Of a DNA stretch of 64,000 nt, positions 44,635 through 53,269 are shown piece after piece. Numbering within the stretch: position 1 is the stretch's first letter; each line of letters begins with the position of its first letter. The DNA is taken from positions 62,001 through 126,000 of the forward strand of contig CBDCVG010000080.1 in the NCBI GenBank assembly GCA_965222765.1. Direction: 5' to 3'. The notes below the pieces were generated by a model. It made no database searches, was not told where the DNA came from, and was given only the letters and a program-made list of their open reading frames with translations. The DNA comes from Caldora sp965222765 (GTDB taxonomy: Bacteria; Cyanobacteriota; Cyanobacteriia; Cyanobacteriales; Coleofasciculaceae). The translations under genes and the position numbers were made by a program.

Positions 44635-46812
44635 TCAATCAAGATGAACCTGAAAATAATACCGATACAAATCACAACGGGGCATCACTTCATTACCTTG
44701 CAACTTGACTAATCCCATACTGTCTAATTTAAACGCTAACTCTGAATCTAATTCCACTGAACTATTTTTTATCACCACTCGACGCAGTGCCGCCCCTAAC
44801 TGAGGATAATCTTGCAGATTTAACAAATGTCGCCGCAAATGATCACTGTAAATTCCCGCTTCTGTAGGAGCTAATTGCAGCAACTCCTCCAAAGTCAAAT
44901 CCTGCCGCCGCAGATGATAGAAAGCCTTGCGTACTAAATAGGGATGTCCACCCACTAAACTCATCAATTGCTCAATCTGACTATCTGCCCAGTTCAAACC
45001 ATAACGCCTTGCTAAATCCTTTACCTGAACTGCATTAAACTCCAGTAACTCGACATTTTTCCCTACATTAAACGGCGATTGATTGATATCCAAAGGTACA
45101 TAAACCTCAGTTGAATGTACCACTACCAATCGCAGTTTTTCCCAGAGTTCACTAGTAAAATCCCCATACCGAGCTGACTCATACCAAGAGCGCAGCAGAG
45201 CAAAAAAGTCATCAGCAACTTGACGATGGGGGAAAACTCGATCAACTTCATCTAAACCTAATACTAAGGGTGTGTCAATTTCCTCTAACAAACATTCCTC
45301 AAAATAGGCAGTGCATTTATCCTTACTTCCAGAGCCAACCCAATAATCATCTAACTGCTTAAGTTGCTTCAATTTACGACCAACCTGTTCACAAAACCAC
45401 CGCAAGAATTGATCTAGGTTGGTGAAAAGTTGACTATCAGCACGCTGAAAACTCAAAGGTATCGCTTGATAACCCTGCTCTCTGGCATGATTAACAATCC
45501 TCGCCATCAACGAAGTTTTACCCATCTGCCTGGGAGCCTTAATACGAATCAGCGCCCCTGGCTGTAAAATTTCCTCATAACAGTCCGATTCAATCGGAGG
45601 TCGTTCCACATATAAACTAGATTTGAGGTTAACTGCTCCTCCTGGTTCCCTACGCAATTCTGGTTCTGCTACAGGTAAAGGTGGATAATCCGGACTTTCC
45701 ACCACAGGTACTGTTACTTCCTGAAGTTCCCCTGGTGTTGGCGCTTCCCCCGCCGATAATAAACCCAGAATTTCCTGCAAAATCACCGGAGTATCAGCCG
45801 ACGATTGCCACTGCCGCTGCTGAATGCGACTCAAATAACCCCGCAGGTCATAATTTAAGGGAAAATCGAAGGGAAGATCAACCCGAATCGGCAGAATTAC
45901 CGGTTTGTGCTCCGAGCGTTGATCTCGCAATTCCCTTGCTCGTCGTACCTCTTCGGTTACCATCTCACTCGTTGCCGATTGTGGAGAGAGCAGTAACAAC
46001 AAATAATCACATTGTTTGAGTTCTTGGTCAATCCGTTCAGACCAATTTTCTCCTAGCTGAATACTCGCTGCCGCCATAAATGGCTGATGTCCCGCTGCTT
46101 TCAGAGCTTCATAGAATTCCTGAGCCAGACTCAAGTCAGGATCTTGGGAGCGATAGCTGATAAATACTCGCTGACTCTGGGAGGATAGGGAAATGCTGGG
46201 ATGGCTTGTAGTCTGCTGCTCGAGAAGCTGGTTGAAGTCTGACCATTTTTCCTGTACCGTCGTTAACGGAACGGCCAACGCTCCTGCTGTGTGGTCAAAA
46301 GCAGCAATCAATCCCACTACCCGCTGACTTTCTGCATCAAATACCGGGGAACCACTATAACCCCCCAAAACTCGTTGTGCATCCGCCAGCACTCGCAGCC
46401 GCAACATTGGTAGATTGCCAAAATTGAACTGGGGGTTAATATCAGTAATTACCCCATCAATGGAGGCTCCTTCGGGAAAATCAGAACGACCAAAACCAAT
46501 TGCCAGAAAGCGATCCATCGGCTTCCAGGTAGTTGACAAAGGTACAGCTTTACCCTGATAATTTCCTACCTGTAAAATCGCAAAATCATCCTGAGTGCGA
46601 TCGCCCAAATACACTAAACTTACCATTTGCCCCTGTACCCGCACCTGTTCCCAACCGCCAGTATCTTCAACTACATGAGCGCAGGTGAGCAAATGTCCTG
46701 CCGATGAAATGAAAAAACCTGTCCCTCGGATCGTACCTTGGGAATTTGCGATCAGCTCCGCTGGTGCAGAGGCAATCGCAACAGTACAATTTTTAACTAG
46801 TTCCCAACTCAT
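44635..46812 (-). CDS. Trypsin-like protease - TIR - STAND ATPase fusion
   Basis: A 725-residue three-domain protein. Residues 1-200: trypsin/HtrA-like serine protease with a complete triad, His46 (LLTCAHVV), Asp76 (DDFAIL) and Ser153 (GGYSGSPVFD). Residues about 212-335: TIR domain starting RVFISYRSQD, with SPQSATSEMVTEEV carrying the likely catalytic Glu. Residues about 395-725: AAA/STAND ATPase with P-loop APRQMGKTS and Walker B LVLGLDEVD, ending in a winged-helix-like segment. A 122-residue Trypco1 protein is encoded 53 bases upstream on the same strand. The combination matches the multidomain conflict systems described by Aravind and colleagues. It probably senses a threat through the ATPase and acts by NAD cleavage or proteolysis; that is inference. 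Confidence 0.9.
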   Translation of the reverse strand: MSWELVKNCTVAIASAPAELIANSQGTIRGTGFFISSAGHLLTCAHVVEDTGGWEQVRVQGQMVSLVYLGDRTQDDFAILQVGNYQGKAVPLSTTWKPMDRFLAIGFGRSDFPEGASIDGVITDINPQFNFGNLPMLRLRVLADAQRVLGGYSGSPVFDAESQRVVGLIAAFDHTAGALAVPLTTVQEKWSDFNQLLEQQTTSHPSISLSSQSQRVFISYRSQDPDLSLAQEFYEALKAAGHQPFMAAASIQLGENWSERIDQELKQCDYLLLLLSPQSATSEMVTEEVRRARELRDQRSEHKPVILPIRVDLPFDFPLNYDLRGYLSRIQQRQWQSSADTPVILQEILGLLSAGEAPTPGELQEVTVPVVESPDYPPLPVAEPELRREPGGAVNLKSSLYVERPPIESDCYEEILQPGALIRIKAPRQMGKTSLMARIVNHAREQGYQAIPLSFQRADSQLFTNLDQFLRWFCEQVGRKLKQLKQLDDYWVGSGSKDKCTAYFEECLLEEIDTPLVLGLDEVDRVFPHRQVADDFFALLRSWYESARYGDFTSELWEKLRLVVVHSTEVYVPLDINQSPFNVGKNVELLEFNAVQVKDLARRYGLNWADSQIEQLMSLVGGHPYLVRKAFYHLRRQDLTLEELLQLAPTEAGIYSDHLRRHLLNLQDYPQLGAALRRVVIKNSSVELDSELAFKLDSMGLVKLQGNEVMPRCDLYRYYFQVHLD

Positions 46813-46865
46813 TGGTCATTAGTCATTGGTCATTGATCATTATTACAAACAACAAACAAAAAGCT

Positions 46866-47234
46866 TTATTCCCTCCTGCCTTCTGCCTCCTGCCTTCTGC
46901 CTTCTTGTTCTAGGTTCCAAGTTACCTTAACCTTAAGAGATGCCTGTCCAGAGGTTTCCACCAAATAAATATTCCCTTTACCAGAAAAGTTGATCCCAAA
47001 CTCAACTTCTGCATTCACTGCCTGAGTTTCTTGATGGAGCTTCTTAAAAGCTTGTGTCAAGGGACGACAACCCCGAATAATCAAGTCTTTCACTGCATCG
47101 AAACTCTGCTCCACCTTCTCAATTGCCATCTCTCCAGGAGAAGATACCTGACCAACTGTCCCTTCTGGTAGATCCACTGCCACTAGGATTGTACCCCCAT
47201 CCTCGGTATCCAGTTCCAAAAGTTTTCGTGCCAT
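46866..47234 (-). CDS. Trypsin-co-occurring domain (Trypco1) protein
   Basis: A 122-residue protein: LLELDTEDGGTILVAVDLPE, AIEKVEQSFDAVKDLIIRGC, FKKLHQETQAVNAEVEFGIN and a closing beta strand KVKVTWNLE. This is the Trypco1 (CU044_2847-like) fold found beside trypsin-containing conflict proteins. It is upstream of and co-directional with the trypsin-TIR-STAND gene and is its probable partner. The last 13 residues (EQEGRRQEAEGRRE) are coded by GAAGGCA heptamers, so the natural C-terminus is probably near residue 109. Confidence 0.85.
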   Translation of the reverse strand: MARKLLELDTEDGGTILVAVDLPEGTVGQVSSPGEMAIEKVEQSFDAVKDLIIRGCRPLTQAFKKLHQETQAVNAEVEFGINFSGKGNIYLVETSGQASLKVKVTWNLEQEGRRQEAEGRRE

Positions 47235-47359
47235 GATTAATTGGGGAGCTGAGCAACATTACCTAATATACACAAGTCCCTAATTGTTCATCGCTGATCT
47301 TAATTTTTCCAAAATTTCCTCAGTTGCAGCATATATCGATTTTGGGGGAATGATTTTAA

Positions 47360-48862
47360 TCACCCTTGAGTACTAGCCTTCCTCAACAGCTCTACAACTT
47401 GGGGATAACCGTTGAATTCTGCAATCATCAAAGCGGTATAACCAGCACGATTTTTCATATTTACCTGAGCACCAGCATCTAGCAAGACCTTCACAGTATC
47501 AGTGTAACCCCGATGAGCAGACCATATTAGGGCTGTAGCACCAGCCTTATCTCGATCGTTAACCTGAGCCCCAGCGTTCAATAAGTATTGCACAATTTTA
47601 GTGTTACCCTCATCAGCCGCTTTCATCAACAGAGTCTTACCATCTGCGGTAATTGTATTGGCATCAGCACCAGTAGCGAGCAAAACCTTAACTGTTTCTG
47701 TGTGATTCTGAGATAATGCTAGGGTCAGAGGAGTTTCATCCAGATTTGAGATCTTAAAATCAGCTCCAGCTTGTAACAAAGCTGCGACAATCTCTGTATG
47801 ACCATGCAATGCTGCCAGCATTAACGCCGTGTCCCCTAGCTGATTTCTGCTGTGAACATTAGCTCCCTGCTGAAGCAGAACCTCTACTACCTCCCCATAA
47901 CCTTCCATTGCAGCAAGATGTAAAGCTGTATCCTGAGCTTGATCCTTAGTGTTAATCTCAGCACCAGCATCAAGTAAAGCTTTAACTACATCAATATGTC
48001 CTCCTGCTGCCGCTGCCATCAGTGCTGTCTCTCCCGCTAAGTTTTGGACATTCACCTGAGCCCCAGCTGCCAGCAAGGCTTGTACAACTTCACTGCGACC
48101 TTGGTCAGCTGCTAAAGTTAGAGCAGTTTCACCTTCTTGATCTTGGATATTAGCGGATGCTTCTGATGTTGCTACTGCCCTAACATTGTTAGAGTTGTGA
48201 GCTAACAACAGCTGAACCACAGATAAATATCCTAGTTCTGCTGCTTGCATCAGAGCGGTTCTACCGTCTGGATTAGGAGTATCTGCACTTACTCCTTTCT
48301 CTAACAAAAGTTGTACGATTTGGCTATTACCTTCACTAGCGGCACGAACCAAGGCATCCCCAATTACTGTCCCATCTACACCAACTTCTAGCAAAGCTGT
48401 AGCGATCGCATTGTGACCAGCTTCTGCTGCTAAACTTAAGGCACTATCTTCATCTTTGTCTTTAATATTGACATCAGCGCCATTATCTAGTAAAAGTTTG
48501 GCTACTTGGAAATGACCTTTATGAGCTGTCACCATCAGCGCCGTTGTACCATCGTCATTTTTAGCGTTGATATCAGCACCGGCAGCTACTAAAGTTTGTA
48601 CGACCTCAACCTGATTAGCTGCTGCTGCTAACATTAAGGCTGTCAGACCATACAGTTTTCTGTGTAAGTTAAGATTCGCTCCAGCTTCGATCAGTAATTT
48701 GACGATTTCTAGGTAGCCGGAGTTAGCAGCAAACATCAAGGCTGTTGTGCCATCTCTGTCAGCAGCATCTACATTAGCTTTCTGCTCTAAGATTGTTTGG
48801 GTTTGAGTTAAGTTGCCACTTTGAACTGCTTTTAGTAGTAATGTATTTTTTTTGAAGGTCAT
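47360..48862 (-). CDS. Ankyrin-repeat protein
   Basis: A 500-residue soluble protein made almost wholly of about 15 ankyrin repeats (pattern DGxTALMxAAxxGHxEVVxLLLxAGA). The 8th junction carries an insertion (NSNNVRAVATSEASANIQD). Binding partner unknown; no enzyme or targeting domain. Alone on the minus strand, with a repeat-poor leader shared with the divergent adhesin-type gene. Confidence 0.88.
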   Translation of the reverse strand: MTFKKNTLLLKAVQSGNLTQTQTILEQKANVDAADRDGTTALMFAANSGYLEIVKLLIEAGANLNLHRKLYGLTALMLAAAANQVEVVQTLVAAGADINAKNDDGTTALMVTAHKGHFQVAKLLLDNGADVNIKDKDEDSALSLAAEAGHNAIATALLEVGVDGTVIGDALVRAASEGNSQIVQLLLEKGVSADTPNPDGRTALMQAAELGYLSVVQLLLAHNSNNVRAVATSEASANIQDQEGETALTLAADQGRSEVVQALLAAGAQVNVQNLAGETALMAAAAGGHIDVVKALLDAGAEINTKDQAQDTALHLAAMEGYGEVVEVLLQQGANVHSRNQLGDTALMLAALHGHTEIVAALLQAGADFKISNLDETPLTLALSQNHTETVKVLLATGADANTITADGKTLLMKAADEGNTKIVQYLLNAGAQVNDRDKAGATALIWSAHRGYTDTVKVLLDAGAQVNMKNRAGYTALMIAEFNGYPQVVELLRKASTQG

Positions 48863-49134
48863 TTCTGAAGCTTCTTGGGGAGAGCATAGTTAACTTAGCG
48901 TTAAATTATATATTTGAGAAGTATCCTAGCTTGAGGTTCATCTTTCTTATGGGAGCTGAGAAGATCAAAAAATAAACCACAGAGGCACGGAGGGAGCACA
49001 GGAGGAAATAGGGTGTGAAATGTATGTTCTGATACACTAAAGTTTCAGCTGTTGTGTAATCCCATTAAAGTATCCGTAAAAAAAGCGACAGGGAGCCTCT
49101 GCCAGAGTTAAGAGTCCCTAGTTTTGAGTTTGTG

Positions 49135-52100
49135 ATGATTCATTTACCTCGCATCCTGTCAGGTTTTCCTATACTACTTTCCCTGTTACCTGTTACTAGT
49201 GCATTAGCCCAACTGACACCAGATAACAGTTTGGGAACGGAAAGTTCTGTAGTTGTGCCACTAAACCAGCTAGATAAGCAGATTGATGGTGGAGCAATCA
49301 GAGGAGCGAATTTGTTCCACAGTTTTCTGGAGTTCAATGTTGCTGCAGGAAGAGGGGTGTATTTTGCTAATCCCATTGGGATAGAAAACATCCTCTCTCG
49401 TGTCACTGGCACTAATCCTTCTCAAATTTTGGGTAGGTTGGGGGTATTAGGTGATGCCAATCTCTTTTTGCTTAACCCTAACGGTATTTTCTTTGGAGAG
49501 GATGCCACTTTAGATATCAATGGCTCATTTCTGGCTACAACTGCTGATGCTATTGAATTGGGTAGTCAAGGATTTTTTAGTGCCACTGAACCCCAAACAA
49601 GCAATTTGCTCTCAGTTGAACCAGGAGCACTGTTTTTTAATCAGGTGGCTAATCAACTAGGAACTATTGTCAATGCTGGGAATTTGACAGTAGAACCAGG
49701 AAAAAATTTAACGTTAGTCGGCGGTATTATTAACAATACTGGACAACTCAGGACATCAGGAGGACAAGTCAGCGTGGCGGCTGTGTCTGGTGAAAGCTTG
49801 GTAAAACTGGGTGAAGCTGGTCAGTTATTGAGCATATCTCCTTCATCCCCTGCTCAATCTACCATACCTAACACCCCTGAATCTGACTCTAGATTAACAG
49901 TGGGAGACACTCAGGGAGAACTAATCGAATCTGATACACAGGTATTAGAAGAGGTGGGAACTGTTAGAGTTTCCGGTACTATCGATGCTTCTAATCCAGA
50001 AATAGGACAAGTAGGAGGTACAGTACAAGTATTAGGCAACAAAGTTGGTCTTTTTGAGAGTGCTCACCTTAATGCATCAGGTGATGCTGGTGGTGGTAGG
50101 GTACTGATTGGTGGCAATTATCAAGGTCAGGGAGAATTACCTCATGCTACGGGAACTTATGTCAGTCCTGAAGTGACAATCAACGCAGATGCACTCAATA
50201 CTGGTGATGGTGGCTTAATCGTAGTTTGGGCTGATGAATCAACCCGTGCTTATGGTAGTTTGAGCGCCAAGGGTGGAACACAAGCCGGTAATGGTGGACT
50301 AATTGAAACATCAGGTTTAACTTTTCTGGATGTCTCAGGCATTAAAATCGATGCTACTGCACCCAATGGTGTGAATGGGACATGGTTAATCGACCCCCGC
50401 AATATTATTATTCAGAATGCAGCTACGGCAAACGGTACTTTTAGCGGTACTAACCCCAATGTTTTCACTCCTGGAGCTGATAATGCTGTAGTTAATACCC
50501 AAGATATTGAAACTCAGCTCAATGTTGGGACAAATGTCACCATTACGACGGGAAGCACTGGCACTCAGGAGGGTAATATTACCGTTGCCGATAGCATTAC
50601 CAAAACTGCTGGTGGTGTTGCCACTCTATCACTTGAAGCAGCAAATGACATTATTGTCAATAGTGGGGTTGAGATTATTTCGGAGAGTGATGCTCTAAAT
50701 GTATTGCTGACAGCTAATAGTGACAATGCAGGTGGCGGCGATGTAGTCATGACTGATGCAGAAATCCAAGCTAACAGTGGAGAAATCACCATTCTGGCTG
50801 ATTCAATTTTGCTGGAGGAGACAACTATTGCTAGCGATACAACGGGGAGTAGGGATGGTGGTGCCATTACCCTCAGAGCCGCTAACTCTCTTTCCTTGCT
50901 CAACAACTCGCAAATTACTAGCAATACTAGTAGAGATGGTGATGCCGGACAAATCGAAGTAACTGCAAGCTCCATTTTGTTGGCGAATGAAGGCGACATC
51001 AACAGCGGCACTGGAGATGGTAGTACGGGGAATGCCGGAAAAATTACGATTACTGCCGACTCTTTGGTAGCAACTAATGGCAGCGGTGCTGGTACTAATA
51101 CCAACGGTTCAGGCAATGGGGGACAACTCAACATTACAGTTGCGGGGTTGCTCTCCATTCAAGACGGTAGTGGTTTCGGTAGTGATACCTTCAGCGATGG
51201 CGATGCGGGGGAAATTACCATCAATGCTGGCAGATTTTTGGTAGATCAAGGAAGCGGCATGGGTACAAATACAGAAGGTACGGGCAATGGTGGACGTATC
51301 ACCGTCAATGCTCAGGAAGTATCGCTGTTACAAAGTGGCTTCGGTAGCAATGCTTTCAGTGATGGTAATGCTGGAGAAATCACTATCAATGCTGGTAGGT
51401 TGTTGATGGAGCAAAGCGGTGCTGGTACTAATACTAGAGGTAAGGGTAATGGTGGGCGCATCACTGTCAATGCCCAAGAATTTTTGATGCGGGATAGTGG
51501 TTTTGGTAGCGAGGCTTTCAGCGATGGTGATGCGGGAGAAATCATCATCAATGCTGACAGGTTGTTGATGGATGAGGGAAGCGATATGAGTACTAATACG
51601 GAAGGTACAGGCGATGCTGGGCGCATCACCATCAATGCTGAGGAGGTATTGCTGTTACAAAATAGTGAATTCGCCAGCAATGCTAGAGGTAATAGCACCG
51701 GCAATGCCGGAGAAATTATACTCAATGTTAGTTCTTCGCTGACTATAGATAACAGTAATATTGGCACAAGCTCTCAAGGCGAAGGCAAGGCAGGAAATAT
51801 CACTATTACTGCCCAAAATTTGCTGCTTAATGAGGGCGAAATCACAGCTGAATCTGAGCAAGCTGGGGGTGGTGATATTACTATCAATGCCAACGATACC
51901 CGCCTGCGCAATAACAGTCTCATTAGCAGTAGTGTGTTTGACGGTACTGGCGGCGGTGGTACTATCACAATTAATTCTTCTACCTTTCTTGCCTTAGAAG
52001 ATAGCGACATTCTCGCCAATGCGGATCAAGGTGCAGGAGGTAACATTATCATTAACTCTGAAGCCTTCTTAGCTAACCTATTCACTAGTGGTCAAGCCTT

Positions 52101-52383
52101 GGCAGTAGGTTCCAATCCAGGAGACTTTGACCAGTTTCGCGGCAATGGTCGTGTTGATATCTCTGCTATCTCCCAAAATCCGAATACAGACCTTACTGGT
52201 ACTATCACCATACCAGATTCCTCCTTCCTACAACATCACCTCTCCCTACTGGCGGAAAATTTCATCAATTCCGATCAAGCGATCGCAGATAGCTGTCTAT
52301 CACACAGTAATCTAGAGCAAGGTAGCTTTACTGTGACTGGTACTGGCGGTTTACCTCCAACTCCCGACAATGCTTTTCAGTAG
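49135..52383 (+). CDS. Filamentous haemagglutinin-type (two-partner secreted) protein, frameshifted at the end
   Basis: About 1082 residues. A signal peptide (1-26, ending SALAQ) precedes a TPS/haemagglutination domain (about 30-150) with FLEFNV, NPIGIENILSRVTGTNPSQI and the NPNGIFFG motif. A long beta-helical stalk follows with imperfect repeats (GDAGEITINAGRLLM, GTGNGGRITVNAQE). Normally a TpsB pore would secrete it; none is in the window. I prefer ATG 49135 to the GTG at 49132. The frame ends early at 52383: the expected C-terminal block (LGDPVIEAQGMIATADGRIL) follows in another frame to 52615, so the gene has lost or gained a base near 52375. Confidence 0.85.
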   Translation: MIHLPRILSGFPILLSLLPVTSALAQLTPDNSLGTESSVVVPLNQLDKQIDGGAIRGANLFHSFLEFNVAAGRGVYFANPIGIENILSRVTGTNPSQILGRLGVLGDANLFLLNPNGIFFGEDATLDINGSFLATTADAIELGSQGFFSATEPQTSNLLSVEPGALFFNQVANQLGTIVNAGNLTVEPGKNLTLVGGIINNTGQLRTSGGQVSVAAVSGESLVKLGEAGQLLSISPSSPAQSTIPNTPESDSRLTVGDTQGELIESDTQVLEEVGTVRVSGTIDASNPEIGQVGGTVQVLGNKVGLFESAHLNASGDAGGGRVLIGGNYQGQGELPHATGTYVSPEVTINADALNTGDGGLIVVWADESTRAYGSLSAKGGTQAGNGGLIETSGLTFLDVSGIKIDATAPNGVNGTWLIDPRNIIIQNAATANGTFSGTNPNVFTPGADNAVVNTQDIETQLNVGTNVTITTGSTGTQEGNITVADSITKTAGGVATLSLEAANDIIVNSGVEIISESDALNVLLTANSDNAGGGDVVMTDAEIQANSGEITILADSILLEETTIASDTTGSRDGGAITLRAANSLSLLNNSQITSNTSRDGDAGQIEVTASSILLANEGDINSGTGDGSTGNAGKITITADSLVATNGSGAGTNTNGSGNGGQLNITVAGLLSIQDGSGFGSDTFSDGDAGEITINAGRFLVDQGSGMGTNTEGTGNGGRITVNAQEVSLLQSGFGSNAFSDGNAGEITINAGRLLMEQSGAGTNTRGKGNGGRITVNAQEFLMRDSGFGSEAFSDGDAGEIIINADRLLMDEGSDMSTNTEGTGDAGRITINAEEVLLLQNSEFASNARGNSTGNAGEIILNVSSSLTIDNSNIGTSSQGEGKAGNITITAQNLLLNEGEITAESEQAGGGDITINANDTRLRNNSLISSSVFDGTGGGGTITINSSTFLALEDSDILANADQGAGGNIIINSEAFLANLFTSGQALAVGSNPGDFDQFRGNGRVDISAISQNPNTDLTGTITIPDSSFLQHHLSLLAENFINSDQAIADSCLSHSNLEQGSFTVTGTGGLPPTPDNAFQ

Positions 52384-52615
52384 TCAGTATCGCCTTAATG
52401 GAGTAAAGCCTATTCGTGAGAGAACAGGAACTGTGGGAGCTAACAATACTTTAGTACAGCACTCAACTGCAATCCCCAGTTGGCAACTGGGTGATCCTGT
52501 GATTGAAGCCCAAGGTATGATCGCAACAGCTGATGGCAGGATTCTGCTGGGTAGAGATCCACAGTTGACAGCAATGGTTAGTGCTGAAGATTTAGTTTGC
52601 CACCAAAATCTTTAG
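52377..52615 (+). pseudogene. Out-of-frame C-terminus of the haemagglutinin-type protein
   Basis: SSQYRLNGVKPIRERTGTVG ... LVQHSTAIPSWQLGDPVIEA and GMIATADGRILLGRDPQ are the usual end of this cyanobacterial exoprotein family. The shift occurs in AATGCTTTTCAGTAGT, near 52370-52385. There is no start signal of its own. Confidence 0.75.
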
Positions 52616-52715
52616 CAATTATCAATTATCAATTATCAATTATCAATTATCAATTATCAATTATCAATTATCAATTATCAATTATCAATTATCAATTATC
52701 AATTATCAATTATCA
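52616..52715. repeat. Heptanucleotide array CAATTAT, about 14 units
   Basis: An uninterrupted run of the seven-base unit CAATTAT over 100 bases, ending one base before the methyltransferase ATG. It takes the place of a promoter and ribosome-binding site, and its frame is open (IINYQLS repeated), which falsely extends the gene upstream. Confidence 0.95.
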
Positions 52716-52716
52716 A

Positions 52717-53269
52717 ATGAATCTCAATGAATACAAACAGCAAATCAGAGCAGTCTATGATGCTAGAACCACCTATGACAATGATATCACCTATCGTCGT
52801 GCTATCCCTCTGATAGAATTGGTACAACTGCAATCAGGACAGCAAATTTTAGATATTGCCACAGGAACCGCTATTATCGCGATCGCAGCTGCTGAAATAG
52901 TAGGTACTCAAGGTAAAGTCATTGGTGTAGATTTCTCCCCAGGAATGCTCGCACAAGCACGGCAAAAAATTGCTGCTGCGGGGTTACAAAACCTGGAATT
53001 GATTGAAGCCGATGCGGAAAATATTACCTTCGAGGATGAAAGTTTTGATGCAATTTTCTGTGCCACAGCCATTGTTTTACTCGGTGACATTCCAGCTGCA
53101 TTCCGGAATTGGTATCGCTGGCTTAAACCCGGTGGACTTGTTGCCTTTTCTTGTTGGTCTATAACCTCCTTTTTTACTCCTATCATTGTTAAAGTCTGTG
53201 CCAAGTATGGTTACGAGTTACCAAATCTCCATAAACCCCTGGGAACTAAAGAAAAATGCTATACCTTAC
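52717..53269 (+). pseudogene. SAM-dependent methyltransferase, 5' part (split by IS)
   Basis: The first 184 codons of a class I methyltransferase. Motif I is ILDIATGTAIIAIAAAE, followed by KVIGVDFSPGMLAQARQ, then IEADAENITFEDESFDAIFC and WLKPGGLVAFSCW, typical of UbiE/Methyltransf_11 proteins. The ATG at 52717 directly follows the heptamer array. Coding continues in the IS only to a stop at 53274 (LP). Removing 53270-54972 joins TTA-C to TT-CAG and restores ...CYTLLQEVGFQ... to a 266-residue protein. Substrate unknown. Confidence 0.85.

Noticed and set aside
52597..52716. N-terminal extension of the methyltransferase (repeated IINYQLS)
   Set aside because: It is only the heptamer array read in an open frame; the conserved protein starts at ATG 52717.
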